This document shows, in pieces, positions 16,014 through 23,756 of a stretch of 37,296 bases of DNA. The stretch spans positions 1 to 37,296 of the forward strand of contig JANXNV010000116.1 in the NCBI GenBank assembly GCA_025353925.1. The letters are read 5' to 3'. The position numbers and the translations under genes are program-made. Each line of letters opens with the position of its first letter. Positions within the stretch are counted from its first letter, which is position 1. The notes under the pieces were generated by a model, which made no database searches, was not told where the DNA came from, and saw only the letters and a list, made by a program, of their open reading frames with translations. The DNA comes from Armatimonadota bacterium. Lineage in GTDB: Bacteria > Armatimonadota > Armatimonadia > Armatimonadales > Capsulimonadaceae.

Positions 16014-17321
16014 ATGGCAAAGAAACAAATTATTATCGTCGGTGGAGGCTTCGGCGGCCTGAAAGTAGCACAGACTTTGGAGAAGCTGGCCGGTGTGCGA
16101 GACGACATCGAAGTCACACTGGTGAGCCGGGATAACTTCCTCTTATTCACGCCGTTTCTGACTGAAACATTAGGCGGAATGCTGGACGAAGGTGATGTTG
16201 TCTCGCCGCTGCGGGCATTCTTAAAGAAAACGCGGTTTGTCATGGGCGAAGTGACAACAATCGATATCAAGGCAAAAACGGTCACCTATAAACGGCCTCT
16301 GAATGATGAAATGGAGACACTTCAGGCGGACCACTTGATCTTGAGCCTGGGAAGTACTTCCTCGTTTTTCGGGCAGACGGAGATCGAAAAACTGGCGTTT
16401 ACACTGAAATCGCTGGATGATGCTTCACTGCTGCGGAACCATTTGATGGCGGCATTAGAGCAGGCGAACGAGGAAGCGGATACGACGGCGCGGCAGGCAC
16501 TCCTAACGGTCGCCGTGGTCGGAGCGGGCTATACGGGCGTGGAAGCGGCAGGGGCAATGCGCGATCTGATGAAGCACGCTTCGCGAGCGTATCCAAATAT
16601 CCGTCCTGATGAAATCCGGGTCATATTGATAGATATGGCGGAAAAGATACTGCCGTCGATCGATCCCGCCCTCGCGAATTATGCCCTGCGGCAGCTTCAA
16701 AAGCGTGGGATCGAGATCCGGCTGGGACAGAAGATCGAATGCGCAAGCGAATGTGCGATTACGCTAAGCAAAGGGGAAGTGATTCCTACGCGATCGCTGC
16801 TCTGGTCGGCGGGCGTGATGCCGTCGCCGCTGACAAAAACGCTGGAGTGTGCAAAGGATAAAAGAGGGGCGATTCTAGTCGAGCCAACTATGGCGATCAA
16901 GGATCTTCCGGGAGTCTGGGCGATGGGCGACTGCGCCTCGATCCCCAACCTGCTGGAAGAGGGCCGTCCCTACACCGGCACGGCGCAGAATGCGGAGCGG
17001 GAGGCCAAAAGGCTGGCGCGGAACGTCCTGGCCATTCTGCGCGGGCAGGAGCCGAAGCCTTTTCTGTTCCGGAGCCTAGGCGAGTTCATCGTGCTTGGGG
17101 ATCATGTCGCGGTGGCGCAGATCAAGTGGTTCAAGTTCTCCGGGTTCCTGGCCTGGTTCCTATGGAGGACTGTCTACCTGGTCAAGATCCCCCACTGGGG
17201 CCGGAAAGCACGTGTGGTCACAGGCTGGACCATGGACCTGCTCTTTGGCCGCGCATCGGTAGAGGCGGAGACGCCACGTGTGCTGCGGAGCCATTTCATG
17301 GAGCGGCGCGGGGAGGGCTAA
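16014..17321 (+). CDS. Type II NADH dehydrogenase (NDH-2)-like flavoprotein
   Basis: At 435 residues this has normal length for NDH-2, a single-subunit non-proton-pumping NADH:quinone oxidoreductase on the inner membrane. An FAD-binding Rossmann motif is at about 6-20 (IIIVGGGFGGLKVA). The NADH-binding motif is near 168 (VAVVGAGYTGVEAAG). The second FAD site appears as GVWAMGDCASIPN, followed by YTGTAQNAEREAKRLARN. The C-terminal region (FSGFLAWFLWRTVYLVKIP) is amphipathic and hydrophobic, as expected for membrane attachment and quinone access. It is divergent from padR, and its 3' end overlaps the convergent GH42-like gene by 4 nt. Confidence 0.9.
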   Translation: MAKKQIIIVGGGFGGLKVAQTLEKLAGVRDDIEVTLVSRDNFLLFTPFLTETLGGMLDEGDVVSPLRAFLKKTRFVMGEVTTIDIKAKTVTYKRPLNDEMETLQADHLILSLGSTSSFFGQTEIEKLAFTLKSLDDASLLRNHLMAALEQANEEADTTARQALLTVAVVGAGYTGVEAAGAMRDLMKHASRAYPNIRPDEIRVILIDMAEKILPSIDPALANYALRQLQKRGIEIRLGQKIECASECAITLSKGEVIPTRSLLWSAGVMPSPLTKTLECAKDKRGAILVEPTMAIKDLPGVWAMGDCASIPNLLEEGRPYTGTAQNAEREAKRLARNVLAILRGQEPKPFLFRSLGEFIVLGDHVAVAQIKWFKFSGFLAWFLWRTVYLVKIPHWGRKARVVTGWTMDLLFGRASVEAETPRVLRSHFMERRGEG

Positions 17322-19933
17322 GACTTCTTCTTACCCTTCTTACTTTTGTCCTCCGGGGGTGGCGGCAGGAACTCGATGGCGGGGAGGGCCGCGCCATCCG
17401 GGTGGAAGGGCACACGGCTGAGGCAGAAAGCGTCGATCGCAAGCGAATACCGGCTGTCGCGGGGACGCGGGCCGGTGACGGTGACAGTCAGCGTGTGCGG
17501 GCCGCGCGTGAGGGTTGCATCCCCGAGGCGGCTCCAAAGAAACTTCCCGGCATAAGTCCCGCCTTCGGTCTCGACATCCAGCACTTCGTTCTCTCCCCCA
17601 TTGTCGATTCTCCAGGTAAAGGGGGCCGAGCTGCGTGTGGGCGTCGATGCGATCCAAACGGCGTAGGGGTTTGTCGTGTTGACCGAAAATTTGTACTCCG
17701 CATGGTAGCCGCCGTCCGGGTCGGTCCCGGACGATGGCGGCTGACGCGTGGTATCCAGTGAGAGATAGGACCCCCCGGACGCCTCCGAATCGGAGACGAG
17801 CGAGTCGAACGTATAAGCCGTTGCGTTTTCCCCTTCGATCCAGACATAGGGCTGAAGGGCATAAGAGATCTCGGCAATCGCCCGTGCCAGAGTGTTATAG
17901 CGCAGGTCGGCATTCTCGGGTGTGTCTTCGAGAGTCTTCTGCGCATAAAACAGCCGTTCGCGCATGAGATCGATCGCCAGGCCCTGTTCTTTGGCCAGCT
18001 TCAGCAGCCGTAGGGCTTCTTTCTCGGCAGCCTCGGCGGCATCGAGCGGCAGAGGAATACTGGCAACACGGCTGATGAGGATCGGGTCGGCTCCGACCGG
18101 GATGTTGTAAGTCCCTTTTTTTCGTTCGACCTTCAGCGGCACACCGCGTGCGTCGGTGATCAGCGGCTTCGAATCTCTGGGAAACGGCAGCCGGGCCTGG
18201 GTCATCGCACCGCGCGGGGACCATACCACAAAGCGGGTCGGGCCGCCGTCCAGGTCCACCAGTCGGTACCCCCGCAGCAGCGGGCCGAGTGTAAACGCGC
18301 TCCCCGCCCCGAAGATCGCCCCAACCCGGTAGGAGGGCAGCCACCAGACTCCATTGGCCAAACGCCGCACTTCCGCCTGCAGATCATTTACTCCTGCCGG
18401 GTACGCAAGGGCGAGGGGCCGGGTGTTCAGATCCACCGCTTCGAATGAGAGTGCCGAGCCGTATTCTCCGAGACGCCGGGCAGCTTCCGTGGTCTCCGCC
18501 GGGGCGAAGAAGCCGCGTGCGCCGAAAGTCTTCAGCGTGTCCCAGTCGCCGGAGGCCGCATCAACTGCCCCGCTGTCCGTTCCGATCAGCCAGGTGGTCC
18601 GGGGATTTTCTTCCGCCTGTGCGAAGGCGTAAGCACCGGAGGCCGAGGCCGGCATGCTGATGCCGTCAAAGCCCCCTCGCGTGTCACTGTTAGTCAGCAG
18701 GGCACTGCGCCCGCTCCACTGGTAGACCACGGGGACATTGGCGACCCCTTTTTTCAGGACATCGGCCATGGAATTCATATAGCCACGTACGGATTCCAGT
18801 CGAAACGCCCGGATGTCGTCCCAGGTGTGTCCGGCGATACGCGGCTTGTTCAGCACCATATAGGTCGTCTTTTTGACCGGGTCATAAACAGCGGGAATGC
18901 CCTTTGCTCCGGCCCAAAGCGGGATGCTGCGGGCAGCGACGGTGAAGTCGGGCAGATTCTTATCCATGATCCCCCACCCCCGGTTCAAATCATCGACATT
19001 ATGGTTATACTTCTGATTGAGCCAGGCTTCGAAGTCCAGGCGGTAACCGTCGGTCGTCGGAATGACATTGTCCACTTCGCCGCCGAAGCCGATCTGCTCC
19101 GTCAGCGGGTCGAGAAAGAAGCGAAATCCTGGGCCGAGCTTCACGCGGCTGAAGAAGGCCAGTACGCGGTCTCGGTATTCGTCGTAGCCCTGCCACAAAT
19201 CCGGCAGGTGACTCTCCGGGGTGCCCGCGAGATACAGACGCTCAGGATACAGAAGGAGCACATCGCCGGGGGTCGCCGCTTTCGGGGCGGCCAGGGCCGT
19301 CTCCGAGTCCATCAGCCGCGCCGGGCCAGTCTCCTGGATTTCGCCGTCATGGGGAGAGACAAGCACGTAAAAGCCGCCTGCCAGGTTCGGGATATGCCGG
19401 AATTCAGTTGGTGCCGCGCCGGAGGCGGCCGTGTTGCGGTAGACCGACGGCTTGACGATCGTTCCGACCAGCGGGTCTTTCGGGAAATCGGCGATTTCCA
19501 GCCCGTAGCGAAAGTTGTTCGCATCCAGATAATCCAGCACCCGCTGCACGGCGGCAGCAGGCACATGGGTCAAACCCTTTTTTCCGGCGGACAGGGTGAC
19601 TTCGCGGACGCCTCGCTTGCTGAAAACGCTGAGTGTGAGCACATCTTTCGCCCACTCTTCATCGCTTCCGCTTCCCGTCCAGGACAGCGGGCTAAATGCG
19701 GCCCCGACCGGCAGGTAAGCGGCTTTGTCCCAGGTCAGGATATGCGCCTGCCCGATGCTCCACGGGTGCATTCCGCCTTTGGAGTCTTGATAGGTCCCGC
19801 CCGCCTCCGGCTTCAGCAGTACGGGCGGCGGCGCAGGGGGCGGGGCGGCCTCTTTGGCGACACACTTCAGCGTGGGCAGGAGGGCAAGAGCACAGAGAAG
19901 GAGGGTTGGTGAGACAAGGGAAGGGTATTTCAT
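17318..19933 (-). CDS. Exported GH42-like TIM-barrel protein with C-terminal carbohydrate-binding-like domain
   Basis: This 871-residue protein has a Sec signal peptide (about 1-26) followed by a Pro/Ala linker. The middle (about 230-480) resembles GH42-type beta-galactosidase barrels, especially the segment FEAWLNQKYNHNVDDLNRGWG. I cannot identify the two catalytic Glu with confidence, so it may be a non-catalytic relative. Residues about 690-850 form a beta-sandwich of carbohydrate-binding type (YVWIEGENATAYTF, then GGSYLSLDT, then GPHTLTVTVTGPRPRDS). The tail is Lys-rich (DKSKKGKKKS). Its start overlaps the stop of the stalk-domain gene by 4 nt (ATGA), so the two are translationally coupled. 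It probably acts on or binds polysaccharide outside the cytoplasm. Confidence 0.65.
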   Translation of the reverse strand: MKYPSLVSPTLLLCALALLPTLKCVAKEAAPPPAPPPVLLKPEAGGTYQDSKGGMHPWSIGQAHILTWDKAAYLPVGAAFSPLSWTGSGSDEEWAKDVLTLSVFSKRGVREVTLSAGKKGLTHVPAAAVQRVLDYLDANNFRYGLEIADFPKDPLVGTIVKPSVYRNTAASGAAPTEFRHIPNLAGGFYVLVSPHDGEIQETGPARLMDSETALAAPKAATPGDVLLLYPERLYLAGTPESHLPDLWQGYDEYRDRVLAFFSRVKLGPGFRFFLDPLTEQIGFGGEVDNVIPTTDGYRLDFEAWLNQKYNHNVDDLNRGWGIMDKNLPDFTVAARSIPLWAGAKGIPAVYDPVKKTTYMVLNKPRIAGHTWDDIRAFRLESVRGYMNSMADVLKKGVANVPVVYQWSGRSALLTNSDTRGGFDGISMPASASGAYAFAQAEENPRTTWLIGTDSGAVDAASGDWDTLKTFGARGFFAPAETTEAARRLGEYGSALSFEAVDLNTRPLALAYPAGVNDLQAEVRRLANGVWWLPSYRVGAIFGAGSAFTLGPLLRGYRLVDLDGGPTRFVVWSPRGAMTQARLPFPRDSKPLITDARGVPLKVERKKGTYNIPVGADPILISRVASIPLPLDAAEAAEKEALRLLKLAKEQGLAIDLMRERLFYAQKTLEDTPENADLRYNTLARAIAEISYALQPYVWIEGENATAYTFDSLVSDSEASGGSYLSLDTTRQPPSSGTDPDGGYHAEYKFSVNTTNPYAVWIASTPTRSSAPFTWRIDNGGENEVLDVETEGGTYAGKFLWSRLGDATLTRGPHTLTVTVTGPRPRDSRYSLAIDAFCLSRVPFHPDGAALPAIEFLPPPPEDKSKKGKKKS

Positions 19934-20667
19934 GGTAATGCGGGGGTCAGCGAAACGCGTACATCGTTTCTCTTTTGGGTGAAATCGTTGTTGCGCAGGG
20001 TGAAGATCAGGTCTTTCGGCTCGACATTTTGGGGGACACTGAAGAGTATGGGAAACTCCGTTTTCGCACCGGGCAAAAGCGGCTTGCTTTGGATGGGTGC
20101 CCCTTCCAAATCGTATCCGACCGGAGCATAGGACTCGCCCTGGCGATCCGCCAAAGCATTGTTGCCGTCTTTCGCGGCGAGCCAGAATGTCTGCTTGCTT
20201 TTTTGCCCGTTACTGATACGGCACTGGATCACCACCAGTTTGTAGCCCGGCTTAGGGCGAACCACCTGCGTTTTTCGGTCGAAATTAAGCGTATCGGCGG
20301 GATAGGAACTTGGCTCGTCATCCGGGGTCTTCATCGTATAAGCTTCCGGCTGAGACACGCTCAGCACCTGGAAGTGCCACCGGCCATCAAAAAGCAAATC
20401 ACCGACTTTGCCCTGTAGCCCCTGAACTTGATTGGCACCGCCGGGCTTGGCGATCTCGTATCCACCGGGGCGTTTCATCACTGTCATGCTGAAAGCCTTG
20501 GCGATGTCAGACACTTTCACGTAGGGGGTGCCGTCGATGGTGCGGACGGTCGTGGAGGCGATTTTGCCGTTTACCACCAAGTTTTGGTCTGCCCAGACGC
20601 ACGCTGCCGGAGCAGTCAAAATCAGCGCGATTCCTGCTGCCATTCCCAGTTTGCTCAATGAAACCAT
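19930..20667 (-). CDS. Exported stalk-domain (copper-amine-oxidase-N-like) protein
   Basis: This is a 245-residue protein starting 8 nt after AAGGAG. A signal peptide (about 1-26, ending CVWA) is followed by a short stalk or copper-amine-oxidase-N-like domain, about 28-72 (VVNGKIASTTVRTIDGTPYV, then AKAFSMTVM). A beta-rich C-terminal domain follows, about 85-240. Its phrasing, YKLVVIQCRISNGQKSK and LLPGAKTEFPILFSVP, is typical of DUF4352-like immunoglobulin folds. It is probably an extracellular binding or structural protein. It lies 25 nt after argS and overlaps the GH42-like gene, so the three probably share a transcript. Confidence 0.7.
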   Translation of the reverse strand: MVSLSKLGMAAGIALILTAPAACVWADQNLVVNGKIASTTVRTIDGTPYVKVSDIAKAFSMTVMKRPGGYEIAKPGGANQVQGLQGKVGDLLFDGRWHFQVLSVSQPEAYTMKTPDDEPSSYPADTLNFDRKTQVVRPKPGYKLVVIQCRISNGQKSKQTFWLAAKDGNNALADRQGESYAPVGYDLEGAPIQSKPLLPGAKTEFPILFSVPQNVEPKDLIFTLRNNDFTQKRNDVRVSLTPALP

Positions 20668-20692
20668 GTGCTATCTCCTTAATGGACTTGCA

Positions 20693-22399
20693 TCACATCC
20701 GCTCCGGGGCGGAAAGGCCGAGCAGTGAGAGCGAGTTCCGCAGAACCGTCTGTGTTGCGGCGACAAGTACCAAACGGGCCTTGAGGGTTTCCGGGTCGTC
20801 GCAGACTACGCGCAGGGCGGGGCTGCGGTTTCCGGCGTCGTAAAAGCTGTGGAAGACGGCGGCCAGGTCGCGGGCGTACTGCACCAGCCGCTGCGGGGCG
20901 TACTCACTTGCGGAGAGAGCGATTTCGTCCGGCAGCTCACTCAGCTTTTTGATGAGCGCGGCTTCCGTGTCTTCGGTCAGCAGGCTAAGATCGGCATCAG
21001 CGGCGAGGGGCACGGGGGCGTTCTTCTCGTCGAGAGCTTTCTGAATGGCCTGGGCGATCCGGGCATAGGCATACTGGACGTAGTAAACGGGGTTGTCTTT
21101 TTCGGTCTTCTTCGCCAGGTTGATGTCGATGTCGAGCGTGCTATGCGGCGAGCGCATCAGGAAGAAAAACCGGGCGGCGTCTTTTCCGATCTCCTCGATG
21201 AGGTCGGCCTTTAGCTCGAGAATGTTGCCTTTGCGCTTAGACGACATGACGACTTCGCCGTCTTTGACGATGCTGACAAGCTGATACAGCAGGACGTACA
21301 GGCGGTTCGGATCGTAGCCGAGAGCGGCGATACCCGCTTTCGTGCGCGAGACGTACCCGGCGTGGTCTGCACCCCAGACATTGATCGCGCGGTCAAAACC
21401 CCGGTCGAACTTGTCTTTGTGGTAAGCTAAATCTCCGGCGATATAGGTCGGCGTGCCGTCGGCCCGCATCAGGACCCGGTCCTTGTCGTCGCCAAACTCC
21501 GTGGCTTTGAGCCAGAGCGCCCCGTCTTTTTGATAGGTGAAGCCGCGCTTTGTCACCTCATCAATGGCGGACTGCACGCGGCCGTCGGAGTGCAGAGTCG
21601 ACTCGCTGAACCAGGTATCGAACACCACGCCAAAGGCTTCGAGATCGGTCTTCTGCTGGGCGATCATGCCCGACTCGGAGAGGCCGCGGAAGATGCGCGT
21701 CGTCTCGGGATCGTCGATGTCGGCGTTCTCGTAAACGGCACCGTCTTTTTCCAGGACTTCCCGGGCAACGTCGGCGACATATTCGCCCCGGTACATCTCG
21801 TCCCACTCCTGCCCGCCGTGACCGAGCAGCTCCCGGTAGCGAAAGAAGACGGACTTGCCGAAGTTGTTCATCTGCACCGAGTTCAGGGCATCGTTGATGT
21901 AGTACTCGCGTGAGACTCGGTAACCGGTCGCGGTGAGCAGGGAGGCCATCGTGTCGCCGATGGCGGCGTTGCGTCCCCCGGCGACGGTGATCGGGCCGTT
22001 GGGGTTCGTCGAAACGAATTCGATGACGATGCTTTGTCCGTCTCCCGTATGCGACTGCCCGAACTTCTCGCCCTGCGCCTCAATGCGCCGCAGAATGTCG
22101 CCCAGCCAGTCCTGCCTGAGCGTCAAGTTGATGAACCCCGGCCCGGCGATGTCGGCTTTCGCAATCAGCGAGTCGCCGCCAATCGGCAGCAGGCCGACGA
22201 TCTTCTCGGCGACTTCGCGCGGCGGCATCCCGAGCGTCCGGGCGAGACCGAGGGCAACCCCGGTGGCCCAGTCGCCGTGCGCCCGGTTTTTCGGCATCTC
22301 CAGGGTGACTTCGGGCATGGTGTCAAGGGCCAGCGTCCCGTTCGTTTTGGCAATTTTCAGTACATCTAAAATCTTTTCGGCCAGCTGCTCTTTGATCAC
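20693..22399 (-). CDS. argS: Arginyl-tRNA synthetase with an altered HIGH motif
   Basis: At 568 residues this aligns along its length with class I arginyl-tRNA synthetases of the Bacillus type, which charge tRNA-Arg. Visible landmarks are the N-terminal additional domain (about 1-90), SREYYINDALNSVQMNNFG, FGDDKDRVLMRADGTPTYIAGDLAYHKDK, INVWGADHAGY, NPVYYVQYAYARI and the C-terminal ending SLLGLSAPERM. The KMSKR loop reads MSSKRKG. The HIGH motif is unusual: after VSTNPNGPI the sequence is TVAGGRNAA, where HVGHGRNAA or a close variant is expected. Both catalytic His positions are thus replaced. The reading was checked directly on the DNA. The start is GTG with GAGGAG upstream. It follows the DUF1385 gene after 44 nt. 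Confidence 0.95.
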   Translation of the reverse strand: MIKEQLAEKILDVLKIAKTNGTLALDTMPEVTLEMPKNRAHGDWATGVALGLARTLGMPPREVAEKIVGLLPIGGDSLIAKADIAGPGFINLTLRQDWLGDILRRIEAQGEKFGQSHTGDGQSIVIEFVSTNPNGPITVAGGRNAAIGDTMASLLTATGYRVSREYYINDALNSVQMNNFGKSVFFRYRELLGHGGQEWDEMYRGEYVADVAREVLEKDGAVYENADIDDPETTRIFRGLSESGMIAQQKTDLEAFGVVFDTWFSESTLHSDGRVQSAIDEVTKRGFTYQKDGALWLKATEFGDDKDRVLMRADGTPTYIAGDLAYHKDKFDRGFDRAINVWGADHAGYVSRTKAGIAALGYDPNRLYVLLYQLVSIVKDGEVVMSSKRKGNILELKADLIEEIGKDAARFFFLMRSPHSTLDIDINLAKKTEKDNPVYYVQYAYARIAQAIQKALDEKNAPVPLAADADLSLLTEDTEAALIKKLSELPDEIALSASEYAPQRLVQYARDLAAVFHSFYDAGNRSPALRVVCDDPETLKARLVLVAATQTVLRNSLSLLGLSAPERM

Positions 22400-22443
22400 G
22401 CGATACTCCTCAGAACGTTAATCTCTCTTAACTTTTTCGTCTC

Positions 22444-23442
22444 TTAATTCCCCAGCCATCCGGCCAGGCCGGGCCAAACCATCAGCACGGCGGTCAATAC
22501 GCTCAGGACCGCGCAGTAGCCGACGAGGATCTGTGCCAGGCCCATGCTCCACAGGCGGCGGATGGGGGCGAGGCGCGGCGGCCCGCTGCGCTCCAGGCGT
22601 TTCCGGCGGCGCGAAAGCACCTGCTCGGCGGCACGGATCGCCCCGGCGATCTGCTGATCGGTCGCCGGGCGGGTCGCGAACCATTGCTGCACCCAGCCGC
22701 CCACCCGCCGCCAGCTGAACAGGGCCAGCGGGGCGGCAAGGATCGCGCCGAGCGAAGCACCGTCCAGCGGCTGCCAGCCAAATTCCGCCGTGGCACTGAA
22801 GACGATCACGAAAGTCAGCAGGAACAGCGTAAATCCAGTAAAAAGGTTGGTTCCGCAGCGCGGATGGACACGCGGCATGGACCGGACCGTCTCGGGGACT
22901 AGCGGCGCAAATCGCTCGACACAGTGAACAACTTGATGCTCGGCGGCATGTGTCCCTGAGAGCGGAGCGAGGCGCAGCAGGAGGAACACGAACGGCAAGG
23001 GCAGCCAGGGCGTCAGTGCCGCCAGCGAGTAGCGGATGTTGGGCGGTACCACGCGCTGCCATTCGGCGAGAAATGCCGGATGGGCCGCGATGAGCAGGGT
23101 AATTCCATGCACGGCGGCCTGGGCCGTCAGCGCGAAAAGGCTCATGATCACGCCGGTGAGAAACAGGCCCCAGAAACCGGCTCCGCCCGACGATACTCCA
23201 TCAGTCAGGTACACCCCGAGCGGCGTCGCCATTCCGCCGAGACGCGGCGGAGCCGGTGGCGGCAGTGCCTCGGGCCGGGCCAGGACCGCAATGACTTGAC
23301 CAGTTTCGGGATCGATGATCGGCAGCGAGAGCAGCGGCGACCGTCCCAGGGCCTGCAGGGCCTCGCCGAGGCTGTCGCGCAATGCGTCTTTATCCTGCAA
23401 AGCCTCATTCTCGTGCAGTGCCGCCGGGGCATCCTTCTCCAT
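22444..23442 (-). CDS. DUF1385 / YqhQ-family membrane protein
   Basis: This 332-residue protein contains the DUF1385 signature: GTHAAEHQVVHCVERFAPLVPETV, then SMPRVHPRCGTNL. The N-terminal 65 residues are hydrophilic. Several hydrophobic helices follow (FWGLFLTGVIMSLFALTAQAAV, AALTPWLPLPFVFLLLRL, GFTLFLLTFVIVFSATAEF and a C-terminal pair). The family is widespread and poorly understood. Two adjacent ATGs exist (23445 and 23442). The second is preferred because the -10 TATAGT ends exactly 6 nt before it, and no Shine-Dalgarno sequence is present. It leads the group with argS. Confidence 0.85.
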   Translation of the reverse strand: MEKDAPAALHENEALQDKDALRDSLGEALQALGRSPLLSLPIIDPETGQVIAVLARPEALPPPAPPRLGGMATPLGVYLTDGVSSGGAGFWGLFLTGVIMSLFALTAQAAVHGITLLIAAHPAFLAEWQRVVPPNIRYSLAALTPWLPLPFVFLLLRLAPLSGTHAAEHQVVHCVERFAPLVPETVRSMPRVHPRCGTNLFTGFTLFLLTFVIVFSATAEFGWQPLDGASLGAILAAPLALFSWRRVGGWVQQWFATRPATDQQIAGAIRAAEQVLSRRRKRLERSGPPRLAPIRRLWSMGLAQILVGYCAVLSVLTAVLMVWPGLAGWLGN

Positions 23443-23448
23443 CATTTT

Positions 23449-23477
23449 ACTATACCAGTGCCGCCGGGAAAAGTCAA
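23449..23477 (-). promoter_or_regulatory. Promoter of the DUF1385-argS group (leaderless geometry)
   Basis: The minus strand carries TTGACT (23477-23472), 17 nt, then TATAGT (23454-23449). The second of two start codons lies 6 nt further on. No Shine-Dalgarno sequence is visible between promoter and start. Confidence 0.75.
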
Positions 23478-23524
23478 CCGGCGAACTCTGCGAAAGTCTC
23501 GTATTGTTTTCAGGAAATCGACCC

Positions 23525-23551
23525 TAAAGAACCGGCATTGCGTGCCGACAA
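23525..23551 (+). promoter_or_regulatory. Sigma-28-type promoter of flagellin
   Basis: TAAAGAAC (23525-23532), exactly 11 nt, then GCCGACAA (23544-23551) match the FliA consensus TAAAGTTT, 11 nt, GCCGATAA at all but four positions. The expected +1 is near 23558. Confidence 0.8.
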
Positions 23552-23557
23552 TATAGC

Positions 23558-23756
23558 TGTACGCAGACGGAAGCAGTGCCGACTTATCGGGGCCAAAGCA
23601 GACCGCACTCGCAAAGGGCGGTTTCCTGTAAGCCCGCCTCCAAAGTTCCGATAGGAACCACACGCATTCGAAGGCAGTACACCCTCTTGGCAGGAAGCCA
23701 AAGTCACACACGCTCGTCATACGGTTACCCCCGGTGACGTCAAGGAAGAAAAAACA
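23558..23756 (+). other. Long structured 5' leader of the flagellin mRNA
   Basis: About 200 nt separate the predicted +1 from the fliC ATG, and no gene is seen in the 311-nt gap. Several pairings are possible: TATCGG (from 23585) with CCGATA (from 23648), enclosing GGCGG with CCGCC. There are also local hairpins TTGGC/GCCAA at 23687-23701 and GTTACC/GGTGAC at 23724-23738. AGGAAG at 23743-23748 is the ribosome-binding site. No known riboswitch class was recognised. Confidence 0.45.

Noticed and set aside
18827-19912. Long open frame antisense to the GH42-like gene, and similar ones opposite argS and the sigma-GGDEF gene
   Set aside because: The proteins are rich in Arg/Gly/Pro without any domain and lie opposite well-supported genes. 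They are shadows caused by high GC.
23552-23660. Possible c-di-GMP (GEMM) riboswitch in the flagellin leader, suggested by GCAAAG and paired GC stems
   Set aside because: The GGUAGC-type receptor motif and the conserved GEMM helix order are absent. Only a generic structured leader is supported.
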